From NCBI RefSeq assembly GCF_000702205.1, contig NZ_KL370871.1, positions 124,001-188,000 on the forward strand: 64,000 nt of DNA, in the 5' to 3' direction. The position numbers and the translations under genes are program-made. Below, piece after piece: positions 23,553-32,146 of the stretch (position 1 is the stretch's first letter; the number at the start of each line of letters is the position of its first letter). Origin of the DNA: Lachnospira multipara LB2003. GTDB lineage: Bacteria; Bacillota; Clostridia; Lachnospirales; Lachnospiraceae. The notes below the pieces were generated by a model. That model was not told where the DNA came from. It saw only the letters and a list, made by a program, of their open reading frames with translations, and did not search any database.

Positions 23553-23858
23553 TTAGTCTTCTTTATCAGTTAGAAGATGAAGTCTTTCAAACACTCTATC
23601 ATAACCATCATTGCCGTAATTAAGTGAACGATTAACACGACTAATAGTAGCTGTTGAAGCGCCTGTCTTCTCTGCTATATCGAGATATGTCTTACCTTCT
23701 CTTAGCATCTTAGCCACTTCAAATCTCTGAGATAGAGAAAGCAATTCATTGATTGTGCATATATCTTCAAAAAATTCATAACACTCATCAATATCCTTTA
23801 GGCTTAAAACAGCATTTAATAACTGTTCTACCTCAGGTGTCTTAAGCTTATTATTCAT
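23553..23858 (-). CDS. YerC/YecD-family TrpR-related DNA-binding protein
   Basis: 101 residues, the usual length. The TrpR-like helix-turn-helix is visible in LSQRFEVAKMLREGKTYLDI and AEKTGASTATISRVNRSLNY. YerC homologues are conserved in Firmicutes and often lie beside pcrA, as here (3 kb away), but their target is unclear. A monocistronic gene with a strong terminator downstream. Confidence 0.88.
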   Translation of the reverse strand: MNNKLKTPEVEQLLNAVLSLKDIDECYEFFEDICTINELLSLSQRFEVAKMLREGKTYLDIAEKTGASTATISRVNRSLNYGNDGYDRVFERLHLLTDKED

Positions 23859-23981
23859 AATGATACGTCTCCTTTATAGTTAATTCATACAAGTCAATTA
23901 CTACAATAAAAGAATCAAATTATATCTCTTACTGTATAATTTTACCATGCTAAAAAGCTACAGTAAACCTATTTTTTGTTT

Positions 23982-25073
23982 TTATTCTGTTTTTAATGTA
24001 TTTTTGCACTCTGGTAGCTTAAGTGATAAATCTCTTCTTGCATGATCTAAACTAATTGCTGTATCTGAAATATTAAAATAGGTGTATGAAGTGCCATTTG
24101 TTAACTCTGAAAGTGCGTCATCCCAAGACAAATCCACATTATAATAGTTTCCATCTATAAAAACAATGTTCCAGGCATGATTTCCACTTCCAACAACCCC
24201 AAGGCAGAAATAACAAGGTATATTTAGCTGTTGTAGTATATATTGAAATGCTCTAGAGTATCCAGCACATACACTTTGCTTGTTAACCATAACAGAATAA
24301 GCACTTTGATTCATATCAGAATCATTTACATAGGTACATATTTCCTGGATTCGCTTATAGACAAGCTGTTCTTTTTCAATATCAGTTTTTAAGCCCTGGG
24401 CTTCATTTATAATTTCTGCCACTGCCTGATAAAATTTTTGTCGGCTAGTAATTAAATTTGCTGCTGTACTGTTATATTCCGGCGAAACTGCTATTACCTT
24501 CTTAGTGCTAGTATAGTTATAATTATACTTGGTATCTATATAAAAAAGCTCTGGATGATCGCAAAATACAGCTAACATTACATTCTTAATCTGGTCTGTA
24601 TTAATCTCTGCTGATAAACTAATTGACTCTTTTAATTGTGTTATTCCTTCATATATTTGGTCGTAGGCATTGGCCTCAGAACTATTTAACATAGCCCTGT
24701 AAGGATACATTTTTTCACTAAATTCATAACTACTTTTGTAATTAGTCTCATCCTTTTTAGTATCATCACTAACTTGATGTCCTACACCCTTATTTATCTC
24801 TAAATTAGCTTTTTGATTATCAGCTGTAAGTAACTTAGACTGGTCAATATAAGTCTCATTACTTACTGTTGCTAAAATCTCATCTAGATTTTGAATATCC
24901 TCTCCGGTGATTTTTTCTGGATTATCTAATTTTAGTAAGGAAGTAGTCTCCTTATCATTGCTTCCCACCTTAGTGTTATTATCTATTCCTAGCGCGCCTC
25001 TAAGAACCACTATAACAATTATTGTAGCTACAAGCACACTTACTATCTGTAACGCCTTTATATCTCTATCCAT
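23982..25073 (-). CDS. Membrane-anchored transglutaminase-like protein
   Basis: 363 residues. One N-terminal membrane anchor (IVSVLVATIIVIVVLRGALG) is followed by a linker and, from about residue 240, a transglutaminase-core fold with the triad Cys (QSVCAGYSRAFQYI), His (GSGNHAWNIV) and Asp (YYNVDLSWDD). The domain faces outside and could act as a protease or cross-linker on cell-surface proteins; the substrate is unknown. It lies downstream of the MacB-type exporter gene, from which a terminator separates it. Confidence 0.85.
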   Translation of the reverse strand: MDRDIKALQIVSVLVATIIVIVVLRGALGIDNNTKVGSNDKETTSLLKLDNPEKITGEDIQNLDEILATVSNETYIDQSKLLTADNQKANLEINKGVGHQVSDDTKKDETNYKSSYEFSEKMYPYRAMLNSSEANAYDQIYEGITQLKESISLSAEINTDQIKNVMLAVFCDHPELFYIDTKYNYNYTSTKKVIAVSPEYNSTAANLITSRQKFYQAVAEIINEAQGLKTDIEKEQLVYKRIQEICTYVNDSDMNQSAYSVMVNKQSVCAGYSRAFQYILQQLNIPCYFCLGVVGSGNHAWNIVFIDGNYYNVDLSWDDALSELTNGTSYTYFNISDTAISLDHARRDLSLKLPECKNTLKTE

Positions 25074-25092
25074 ACTATCCCCTCTTTATGTA

Positions 25093-25127
25093 AAAAGCTT
25101 TAGACCCATAATGAATCTAAAGCTTTT
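25093..25127 (-). terminator. Terminator of the MacB-type exporter gene
   Basis: AAAAGCTTTAGA (25093-25104) pairs perfectly with TCTAAAGCTTTT (25116-25127). Read leftward it ends in TTTTT. Confidence 0.85.
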
Positions 25128-25147
25128 GTATTACTATATTTATTATA

Positions 25148-27853
25148 CTACTCTGATCTTAATGCTACAACTGGATCTTTCTTAGCAGCCATCTTAGCTG
25201 GTACAAGTCCTGCAATAAATGTAAGAACCATGCTAATTATAATTAATATAATTGCGCCGTTTACTGGTAATTTAGCCACATTTGAAATTGTTGTCACATT
25301 GTAAATTATGGCATTAGCTGGAATGCAAAGTAATAATGTAATTAATATACCAAGAGTACCTGATACAAATCCCTCAATAAGAGTCTCTGCGTTAAATATT
25401 CTTGATACATCTTTCTTAGATGCACCTATACTTCTAAGCACACCAATTTCCTTTGTTCTTTCAAGTACAGAGATGTAAGTTATAATACCAATCATAATTG
25501 ATGATACAACAAGTGAAATTGCTACAAATGCTATTAATACATATGAAATTGCATTAATAATTGTTGTTACACTAGACATAATAATTCCAACATAATCTGT
25601 ATAGCTAATTTCATTATCTTCCTTACCTGCATCTGTCTGTGCTTTATTGTAATCCTTTATAATATTCTCAATATTTTTCTTAGCTTCAAAACCTGTTGCA
25701 TAAATATCTATTCCTGATGGACTAGATAGGTCAGCAACTCCTAGTTTTGTCTTATTGCCTTCAAAACTTGCATTATTTTCCTTAGCCTTTAATACCTTAG
25801 AAAAATTCTCAATAATCTGATCTTCAGGCATAGTGCTAATCATTGCCCTTGTTGCCATTGCCTCTTCTGATGGAAGTGTTGCAATATATGCATTTACATC
25901 ATCCATTGTAATTGGCTCATCAGCTGTCTTAAACTTTAAGCCAGTAAATACATCGACTTCAGGATTAGCTAACTGTTCCTTAACAATATCAGAGTCATTA
26001 ACCTTATTAATGATATGTTCCATTAATTCTTTAGTATAGCCAATATTATTGTTAAGAGATGAATTTACAGCATCTTCAGATGGCTTAATAATACCAACAA
26101 TCTTAATTTCCTCTGCATTATTTACAAGATTTGTCATGTAGTCTGTATCTTCTGACATATCTTCCCAGAGATTTGTGTCACTATTTTTCTTGTAATAGTC
26201 TGTTGGAAAAACAAGTTTATATGTCTTAGCTAAAACCTCATCATAGGTATAGCTTGTATTCTCTGTTTCAAATTCTTCTCCAGCCATTATTGCCTTGTAG
26301 AGCTTATTAAACTCATCCATATCTCTAAGGCCTAGAGCATAAAGAGTATAATCATCTATTTCATTATTCTCATTAACAGCTAATACTACTTCATTGTAAT
26401 TTTCTGGCCACTTACCTGCTACTACATCATACTGAGAATCAAGAACCTCTTGATTTCCAAGTAACTGTGTCCATGTCTGAGTTCCACCCATACTAAACAT
26501 TGTATTTGATGAACCATCTGTTCCTGTCATAGACTGACCGCCGTAAAAAGAAGATAGCATATTATTAGGATTTAACTGTGTTACTTCTTTACTTGTATCG
26601 CTTGAGTATATATTAATTGGTACATTGTAAATATATTGAATATCCTGTACATAATCCTGAATATCAGAATCTCCGCTTTCAATATATGACTTAAACTCCT
26701 TTAGGTTGTTTTTAGTAACCTTAGCAACCATAGTATTTAACATATCTGATAAGATATTATAACTATAAATTTTGTTAGCGTCTCTTTCTTCTCCACTGCC
26801 ATTATCATCCGTATCACTTTGACCCATCATAGTAGAAATCATACTACTTACATCAACTGTTTCTGCCTGTAGCTGAATTGGATAACTTGCAAGAGTTTCT
26901 CTTTGAACCCTATCTATATATAACTGAACACCATTGGATATAGACATAATAAGCGCAATACCTATAATACCGATACTTCCAGCAAATGCAGTAAGTAGTG
27001 TTCTAGTCTTCTTAGTCATAAGATTATTAAAGCTTAAAGAAAGGGCTGTTAAAAATGACATGTGTGTCTTATTTTTCTTAGCTTTCTTCTCTTTCCTACT
27101 TGCCTTCTTTAATTCATCCTTTTCTTTCTTTGCTTTATCTCTTTTTGCTTGGGCATCCTTATGTGCTTCTTCATATGTGTATGGGTTTGAATCATCCATA
27201 ATATTACCATCAAGTAATCTTACAATTCTTGTAGAATACTGTTTAGCAAGCTCTGGATTATGTGTAACCATAATAATAAGTCTATCTTTAGAAATTTCCT
27301 TTAAGATTTCCATAATCTGTACGCTTGTTTCTGTATCAAGTGCACCTGTTGGCTCATCAGCTAGCAAAATATCTGGATTGTTTACAATAGCTCTTGCAAT
27401 TGCAACTCTTTGCATCTGTCCACCTGATAACTGATTAGGTCTTTTGTGAATTTGATTTCCAAGTCCTACCTTTTCAAGTGCTTCCTTAGCTCTTAATCTT
27501 CTCTCTTGCTTTGATACACCTGATAGTGTTAAAGCTAGTTCAACATTAGCAAGTATTGACTGATGTGGAATTAGATTATAGCTTTGAAAAACAAAACCAA
27601 TAGAATTATTTCTGTAACCATCCCAGTCTCTATCCTTATAATCCTTTGTTGAAACACCATTAATCTTTAAATCACCATCTGTGTACTTATCAAGGCCACC
27701 AATAATATTAAGTGTTGTTGTCTTACCACAACCTGATGGTCCAAGAATTGAGACAAACTCCGAATCTCTAAATCTTAGATTAATATCCTTTAGAGCATTA
27801 ACTGTCATATCTCCAGATTTATAATCCTTACGAATATGATTTAGTTCTAACAT
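25148..27853 (-). CDS. MacB-type ABC exporter, ATPase fused to FtsX-like permease
   Basis: 901 residues. An N-terminal ABC ATPase (Walker A GPSGCGKTT, signature LSGGQMQRVAIARA, Walker B ILLADEPTG) is joined by a Lys-rich linker to an FtsX-like permease. That part has one membrane segment near 290, a large external domain of about 400 residues, and three more segments at the end (from about 770). In this type VII ABC class the external domain transmits movement for peptide or lipoprotein handling, antibiotic resistance or cell-wall control. In most Firmicutes ATPase and permease are separate; here they are one chain. Substrate unknown. Confidence 0.9.
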   Translation of the reverse strand: MLELNHIRKDYKSGDMTVNALKDINLRFRDSEFVSILGPSGCGKTTTLNIIGGLDKYTDGDLKINGVSTKDYKDRDWDGYRNNSIGFVFQSYNLIPHQSILANVELALTLSGVSKQERRLRAKEALEKVGLGNQIHKRPNQLSGGQMQRVAIARAIVNNPDILLADEPTGALDTETSVQIMEILKEISKDRLIIMVTHNPELAKQYSTRIVRLLDGNIMDDSNPYTYEEAHKDAQAKRDKAKKEKDELKKASRKEKKAKKNKTHMSFLTALSLSFNNLMTKKTRTLLTAFAGSIGIIGIALIMSISNGVQLYIDRVQRETLASYPIQLQAETVDVSSMISTMMGQSDTDDNGSGEERDANKIYSYNILSDMLNTMVAKVTKNNLKEFKSYIESGDSDIQDYVQDIQYIYNVPINIYSSDTSKEVTQLNPNNMLSSFYGGQSMTGTDGSSNTMFSMGGTQTWTQLLGNQEVLDSQYDVVAGKWPENYNEVVLAVNENNEIDDYTLYALGLRDMDEFNKLYKAIMAGEEFETENTSYTYDEVLAKTYKLVFPTDYYKKNSDTNLWEDMSEDTDYMTNLVNNAEEIKIVGIIKPSEDAVNSSLNNNIGYTKELMEHIINKVNDSDIVKEQLANPEVDVFTGLKFKTADEPITMDDVNAYIATLPSEEAMATRAMISTMPEDQIIENFSKVLKAKENNASFEGNKTKLGVADLSSPSGIDIYATGFEAKKNIENIIKDYNKAQTDAGKEDNEISYTDYVGIIMSSVTTIINAISYVLIAFVAISLVVSSIMIGIITYISVLERTKEIGVLRSIGASKKDVSRIFNAETLIEGFVSGTLGILITLLLCIPANAIIYNVTTISNVAKLPVNGAIILIIISMVLTFIAGLVPAKMAAKKDPVVALRSE

Positions 27854-28067
27854 ACGTCATCCTCCTAATTTAATTAAGCGCAACTAATTTGTGTACAATT
27901 ATAATATGCAGTACTTCACGTCTACTTTCAAGTATAATTTTTTTCATTCATCGCATCTTATGATTTATTTTATCACCATGTCTCTTTGCTTGCAATTTAC
28001 CATTAAACAATTTATACTTATTTTGTTTTTTCATATTTTTTTAAGATTTATAATAATGGGAGGTTTT

Positions 28068-29222
28068 ATGAAGAGGTTTACTATCTTTTTTACATCGGAT
28101 AAAACGTCTTCTTTTAGAGTCTTATCAAGAGCAATTACTCTTATCTTTATAAGCTTAACTTTTTTTGCTAGTACAGTAATAGTCACTTATTTGCCATTAA
28201 GTGCTTATGCTGATACAAAATCAGATTTAGATAACGCCAATAAAGAACTAGAAGAACTAAAAAAGAGCCAGGCTAATCTTTCGTCTGAATATAGCAGATT
28301 AAACAATGAACTTACAGATGCAGGTAACAAGGTTTCATCTGTTGATGAACAAATAAAGTCTAAACAAGAAGAAATTGATGAACTTAATTCTCAAATTGAT
28401 ACTTTAAATGCATCAATTAACGATCAATACGAAGCCATGAAACTCCGTATTAAATATATGTACGAGAATAATAGTTCAGATTTACTAATTGAAACTATGT
28501 TAGAATCAGGAAATATGGCTGATTTTCTTGTAAAATCAGAATATATTCTAAACCTATCAACCTATGATAGAAAACAATTAGATAAACTACACGAGCAAGT
28601 TACATCTCGTAATGAAAAACTAGACTCTTTAGTTTCTGATAAGACTGAATTAGAAGGTCTAAAAACAGAACTAAGCAGTAATATGGCAAACTTAAAATCA
28701 TCAATTTACAACGTACAAGCTAATTTAAATGAAGCTTCTACTAACATTTCTGATGTTGAGGCTAAATGTCTTGAATACGAAAAAAAGATTCAGGAAGAAG
28801 AAATTGCCAGACAGCTAGCAGCAATTCAGGCAATGCAGGCAGGTGATGAAATCAACTATTCTGGCACTAAACTTGATTACACACAAACTGATTTAGCTAT
28901 GCTTGCAGCAATTATTGAATGCGAAGCTGGAAACCAATCCTACGAAGGCAAATTAGCTGTTGCATCAGTTATTATTAATAGAGTATTAAATCCACGTTTT
29001 GGAGATTCTATCTCATCAGTTATTTATGCCTCTGGACAATTTAGTCCTGTAGCTAGTGGTCGTTTTGCAATCGTACTTGCTAGAGGTGCTTCTGATGAAT
29101 GTAAGGCAGCGGCATTAAGCGCATTAAATGGTAATCTCAACACCAGTGCTCTATATTTCCATGTTTATAGACCTGGCAAAGATGAAGGTGGAACTGTTAT
29201 AGGAGACCACGTTTTCTACTAA
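28068..29222 (+). CDS. Secreted coiled-coil cell-wall hydrolase (SleB-type)
   Basis: About 384 residues. A signal peptide (LSRAITLIFISLTFFASTVI ending near SAYA-DT) is followed by 200 residues of coiled coil like that of PcsB/CwlO-type hydrolases. The C-terminal Hydrolase_2 domain (LAMLAAIIECEAGNQSYEGK, VASVIINRVLNPRFGDSISS) carries the catalytic Glu in ECEAGN. It should cut peptidoglycan, with the coiled coil as regulator, possibly under an FtsEX-like ABC complex. The start at 28068 uses GGGAGG; ATG 28056 is in frame. Confidence 0.87.
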   Translation: MKRFTIFFTSDKTSSFRVLSRAITLIFISLTFFASTVIVTYLPLSAYADTKSDLDNANKELEELKKSQANLSSEYSRLNNELTDAGNKVSSVDEQIKSKQEEIDELNSQIDTLNASINDQYEAMKLRIKYMYENNSSDLLIETMLESGNMADFLVKSEYILNLSTYDRKQLDKLHEQVTSRNEKLDSLVSDKTELEGLKTELSSNMANLKSSIYNVQANLNEASTNISDVEAKCLEYEKKIQEEEIARQLAAIQAMQAGDEINYSGTKLDYTQTDLAMLAAIIECEAGNQSYEGKLAVASVIINRVLNPRFGDSISSVIYASGQFSPVASGRFAIVLARGASDECKAAALSALNGNLNTSALYFHVYRPGKDEGGTVIGDHVFY

Positions 29223-29343
29223 CTGCGAGAGATTCAAGTATTGTATCAATTTAATTTTAATTAAATTGATATGTAGGCTCGAGCTTGCCGAAGGCACTAT
29301 AATGCGAGAGCTTCAAGTATTGTGTCAATTTATTAAATTGATA
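29223..29343 (+). repeat. 78-bp palindromic repeat, one unit plus a partial, in the 5' leader of the HTH gene
   Basis: The unit contains CAATTTAAT/ATTAAATTG arms, GGCTCGAGC, TGCCGAAGGCA and GCGAGAGCTTCAAG. A second, shortened arm pair (CAATTTA-T-TAAATTG) ends just before the ribosome site of the HTH gene. Four further units lie after that gene. Confidence 0.85.
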
Positions 29344-29357
29344 TCTATGGAGGTATT

Positions 29358-29843
29358 ATGAAAAAAGCAACTAAAGCGTCAGACAATAAATATTACATTG
29401 CAAGATACAATGCAGCTAAGACAAATCCAGATTTTGAAAGTCGTGAAGCTGCATCGGAAGTTCTTGGTATTGATAGAACAAGACTTGCAAGAATTGAACT
29501 TGGAAATGTTGAACCTTATCCAGAAGAAGTTCTTCTTATGTCAAAGCACTATAATGCACCAGAACTTACATACAACTTCTGTTCAAGTGAATGTCCTATT
29601 GGACGTTTAACAATGAAAAGCGTTGAGATCAGTTCATTTGACAGACTTTCATTAAAAATTCTTGGTTCACTAAATGACATTGATCAACTAAGAAACTCAA
29701 TCATCGACATTTCAGCAGATGGAAAAGTTGATATTGAAGAATTAGAAGAATTTCAGTCAATTTTAACATCATTAGAGAATATATCAAATAACGCCAAAGC
29801 TCTTCAGCTCTGGGCAATGAAAAACATTAAAACAACTAATTAA
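29358..29843 (+). CDS. XRE-like HTH protein flanked by 78-bp repeats
   Basis: 161 residues. Residues 30-70 form a helix-turn-helix (REAASEVLGIDRTRLARIEL, GNVEPYPEEVLLMSKHYN). A Cys-containing segment (NFCSSECPIGR) and a C-terminal helical region of 80 residues follow, reminiscent of small phage-type regulators. GGAGG lies seven bases before the ATG. The repeats on both sides are the most striking feature of its setting; they could be transcribed as leader and trailer or be its binding sites. Targets unknown. Confidence 0.8.
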   Translation: MKKATKASDNKYYIARYNAAKTNPDFESREAASEVLGIDRTRLARIELGNVEPYPEEVLLMSKHYNAPELTYNFCSSECPIGRLTMKSVEISSFDRLSLKILGSLNDIDQLRNSIIDISADGKVDIEELEEFQSILTSLENISNNAKALQLWAMKNIKTTN

Positions 29844-29871
29844 CTAGACTTACTTTAACTTATGACTATAA

Positions 29872-29920
29872 AAAAGCTCTAAGAAATAAACATCAGTTTA
29901 TTTCTTAGAGCTTTTCTTTT
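29872..29920 (+). terminator. Strong terminator of the HTH gene
   Basis: A perfect 20-bp stem (29872-29891 with 29896-29915, loop ATCA) followed by a T-rich run. The first repeat unit begins immediately after it. Confidence 0.9.
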
Positions 29921-30230
29921 ATTGTATCAATTTAATTTCATTAAATTGATATGTAGGCTCGAGCCTGCCGAAGGCTCTATAATGCGAGAGCTTCAAGTAT
30001 TGTATCAATTTAATTTCATCAAATTGATATGTAGGCTCGAGACTGCCGAAGGCACTATAATGCGAGAGCTTCAAGTATTGTATCAATTCAATTCTATTGA
30101 ATTGATATGTAGGCTCGAGCCTGCCGAAGGCACTGCAATGCGAGAGCTTCAAGTATTGTATCAATTTAATTTCATTAAATTGATATGTAGGCTCGAGCCT
30201 GCCGAAGGCTCTATAATGCGAGAGCTTCAC
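29920..30230. repeat. Four tandem 78-bp repeats
   Basis: Units start near 29920, 29998, 30076 and 30154. Each has an inverted repeat CAATTTAAT-N3-ATTAAATTG, then a GCTCGAG/CGAGAGC pair enclosing a GCCGAAGGC hairpin. In the third unit both arms change together (CAATTCAAT with ATTGAATTG), keeping the pairing. Because 78 is divisible by three, long false reading frames cross the array on both strands. It ends four bases before the stop codon of the GH43 gene. Confidence 0.9.
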
Positions 30231-30233
30231 GAA

Positions 30234-31913
30234 CTAGTCTTCATACTTAATATAGTCAACTGTAATGCTTCCCTTAAGCTGGTTTTTTACAAGACTATTA
30301 TGGCTAATAAACATACCATTCTTAACGCCAACCCAGCGTCCTGCCTTACTCTCAGTTGCTGTAGTAAAGCCATATTTTTCTCCATCAAAACTTATTTCAA
30401 GTGTTTCTAACTCACGTGGTGCGCCATTTACCACTAGTCCTCCTTCAACATGTGTTTCTTCACCAATTCTTTTAACTGTATATCTTATATAAATCTCTTT
30501 TTCATCACTCTTAAATGAATTAAATTCCATTGGATCAAGGCTTACTGGAATATCTTCTTTACTTTCATTAGCATAGCTTACATCACAATCAAAATTCTGA
30601 TTTCCAATAACCTTTCTTACAGCATAGGAATCTCCCTGCTTAGTTACACCAAGGGCTATATAATTAACTCCAAGGGCTACACATCCTGCATAATCTCCAT
30701 TAGCCATATCCTTTAAGCTCATCTTAGTAACACAAGTAAATTCAGGACTCGCCCACTTAGCAAGAAGAAGATTTCTATAATCACACACTGGTCTATAAGG
30801 TGTTGTTGGAACTGCATTTAATTTGATTTTTGATTTCTCTGGCATAAATTCTATCCAGTCTTCATCTGGATTAGCATTCCACTGCCACTGTAATCCTAAA
30901 TGATCCTTATCAAAATCATCATCTAAGTCTGGGGCACATATTGGGTATTTTTCCTTGTCCTCAAGTTCTTTACTTGAAACCCCAATATCTGGCTTAGTAT
31001 ATTCACTTACTGGAGTACCATATTCCTCTAATGGCTTACCATTTTCGTCCTTTTTAACTTCACCAATTATTGGCCAATCCTCATACCACTCCATTGGCTG
31101 TAAATGAGTAATTCTACCTGCTGCATATACATCCTGAAAATGAATAAACCAATCCTGGCCTGTTACTGTATCTACCCAAGCTCCCTGATGAGGGCCATTA
31201 ACCTTAGTATCTCCCTGACGTAGTACAACCTTATATTCATATGGGCCATAAATATTCTTAGATCTAAGTACTGTCTGCCAGCCAGTCTTTACACCACCTG
31301 CTGGAGCAAAAATATAATAATAGCCATTTCTCTTATAAAGCTTTGGTCCCTCAATTGTCATTTGGTCATTTAAATTTCCATCAAAAACCTTTTTCTCTTC
31401 ACCAATAAGGCTCATTCCATCTGCTGCCATTTCTACCATATGAAGCACACTCTTATAGCCAATTCTACTTTTAGCAACACCTGCTACTAAATAAGCCTTT
31501 CCATCATCATCCCAGAATGGACATGGATCAATCCAACCAGCACCTGGTCTAATATTTACAGGCTCACTCCACTCTCCATAAGGATCAGTAGCTGTTGTCA
31601 TATAAATGCCTTCATCTGGCATTGGAAAGCATACAAAAAACTTGCCATCATGATATCTAATTGCTGGTGCCCACACACCACAACCATGAATAGGATTTCT
31701 ATAACGAAATTCCGGAACCTTAGGCAATATATAATTTACCACCTTCCAGTTTACTAAATCCTTAGAATGTAATAATGGAAGAGCTGGAGCATTAGAAAAA
31801 CTTGATGAAATCATAAAATAATCATCACCAACTCTAATTGCATCTGGATCCGAATAATCTGCATAAAGAATCGGATTTTTATATTTTCCATTCCCTAAAT
31901 CTGCTAACCACAT
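30234..31913 (-). CDS. Cytoplasmic glycoside hydrolase family 43 (beta-xylosidase/arabinofuranosidase type)
   Basis: About 559 residues. A five-bladed propeller carries the GH43 catalytic Asp (YADYSDPDAIRVGDDYFMIS), the modulating Asp (GWIDPCPFWDDDGKAYLV) and the acid Glu (TIEGPKLYK). A C-terminal beta-sandwich of about 200 residues follows. There is no signal peptide, so it acts on imported oligosaccharides. The ATG at 31913 has GGAGG upstream; the longer frame to 31949 lacks one. It is divergent from the sigma-28-driven gene at 32147. Substrate (xylan, arabinan or pectin side chains) not decidable. Confidence 0.9.
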   Translation of the reverse strand: MWLADLGNGKYKNPILYADYSDPDAIRVGDDYFMISSSFSNAPALPLLHSKDLVNWKVVNYILPKVPEFRYRNPIHGCGVWAPAIRYHDGKFFVCFPMPDEGIYMTTATDPYGEWSEPVNIRPGAGWIDPCPFWDDDGKAYLVAGVAKSRIGYKSVLHMVEMAADGMSLIGEEKKVFDGNLNDQMTIEGPKLYKRNGYYYIFAPAGGVKTGWQTVLRSKNIYGPYEYKVVLRQGDTKVNGPHQGAWVDTVTGQDWFIHFQDVYAAGRITHLQPMEWYEDWPIIGEVKKDENGKPLEEYGTPVSEYTKPDIGVSSKELEDKEKYPICAPDLDDDFDKDHLGLQWQWNANPDEDWIEFMPEKSKIKLNAVPTTPYRPVCDYRNLLLAKWASPEFTCVTKMSLKDMANGDYAGCVALGVNYIALGVTKQGDSYAVRKVIGNQNFDCDVSYANESKEDIPVSLDPMEFNSFKSDEKEIYIRYTVKRIGEETHVEGGLVVNGAPRELETLEISFDGEKYGFTTATESKAGRWVGVKNGMFISHNSLVKNQLKGSITVDYIKYED

Positions 31914-32034
31914 AATATAACCTCCGTCTTTTATCTTTGTATTAACCATAGATTTATATTAACCCACATCACTACAAATATCCACAACTTTTGCAAACTT
32001 ATTTTCTTAAAGTACATATTTTTTGACTTTTTCC

Positions 32035-32061
32035 TAAAGCTTTAAGGTCTTTTGCCGATAT
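32035..32061 (+). promoter_or_regulatory. Sigma-28 (SigD/FliA) type promoter
   Basis: TAAA (32035-32038), 15 bases, then GCCGATAT (32054-32061), an exact match to the flagellar sigma factor consensus. It points at the gene starting at 32147. Confidence 0.7.
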
Positions 32062-32082
32062 ATATTCAGTAAGAACATCTTG

Positions 32083-32096
32083 TGTAAGCGCTCGCA
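32083..32096. promoter_or_regulatory. cre/LacI-type operator candidate
   Basis: TGTAAGCGCTCGCA agrees with the catabolite-responsive element pattern TGWAANCGNTNWCA at all but one defined position. It lies in the shared region between the GH43 gene (leftward) and the sigma-28 gene (rightward), downstream of the sigma-28 promoter. Confidence 0.4.
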
Positions 32097-32146
32097 TTAG
32101 GTTGCTGGCCTCATTGCTGTTACAGTCTTACGAAAGGTGGATACAA

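Noticed and set aside
29920-30230. Tandem repeats as a CRISPR array
   Set aside because: The 78-bp units are contiguous with no unique spacers, are internally palindromic in two places, and no cas gene is near.
29919-30410. Long open frames across the repeat array on both strands
   Set aside because: The 78-bp period is a multiple of three, so frames stay open by arithmetic; the peptides are simple repeats without ribosome sites.
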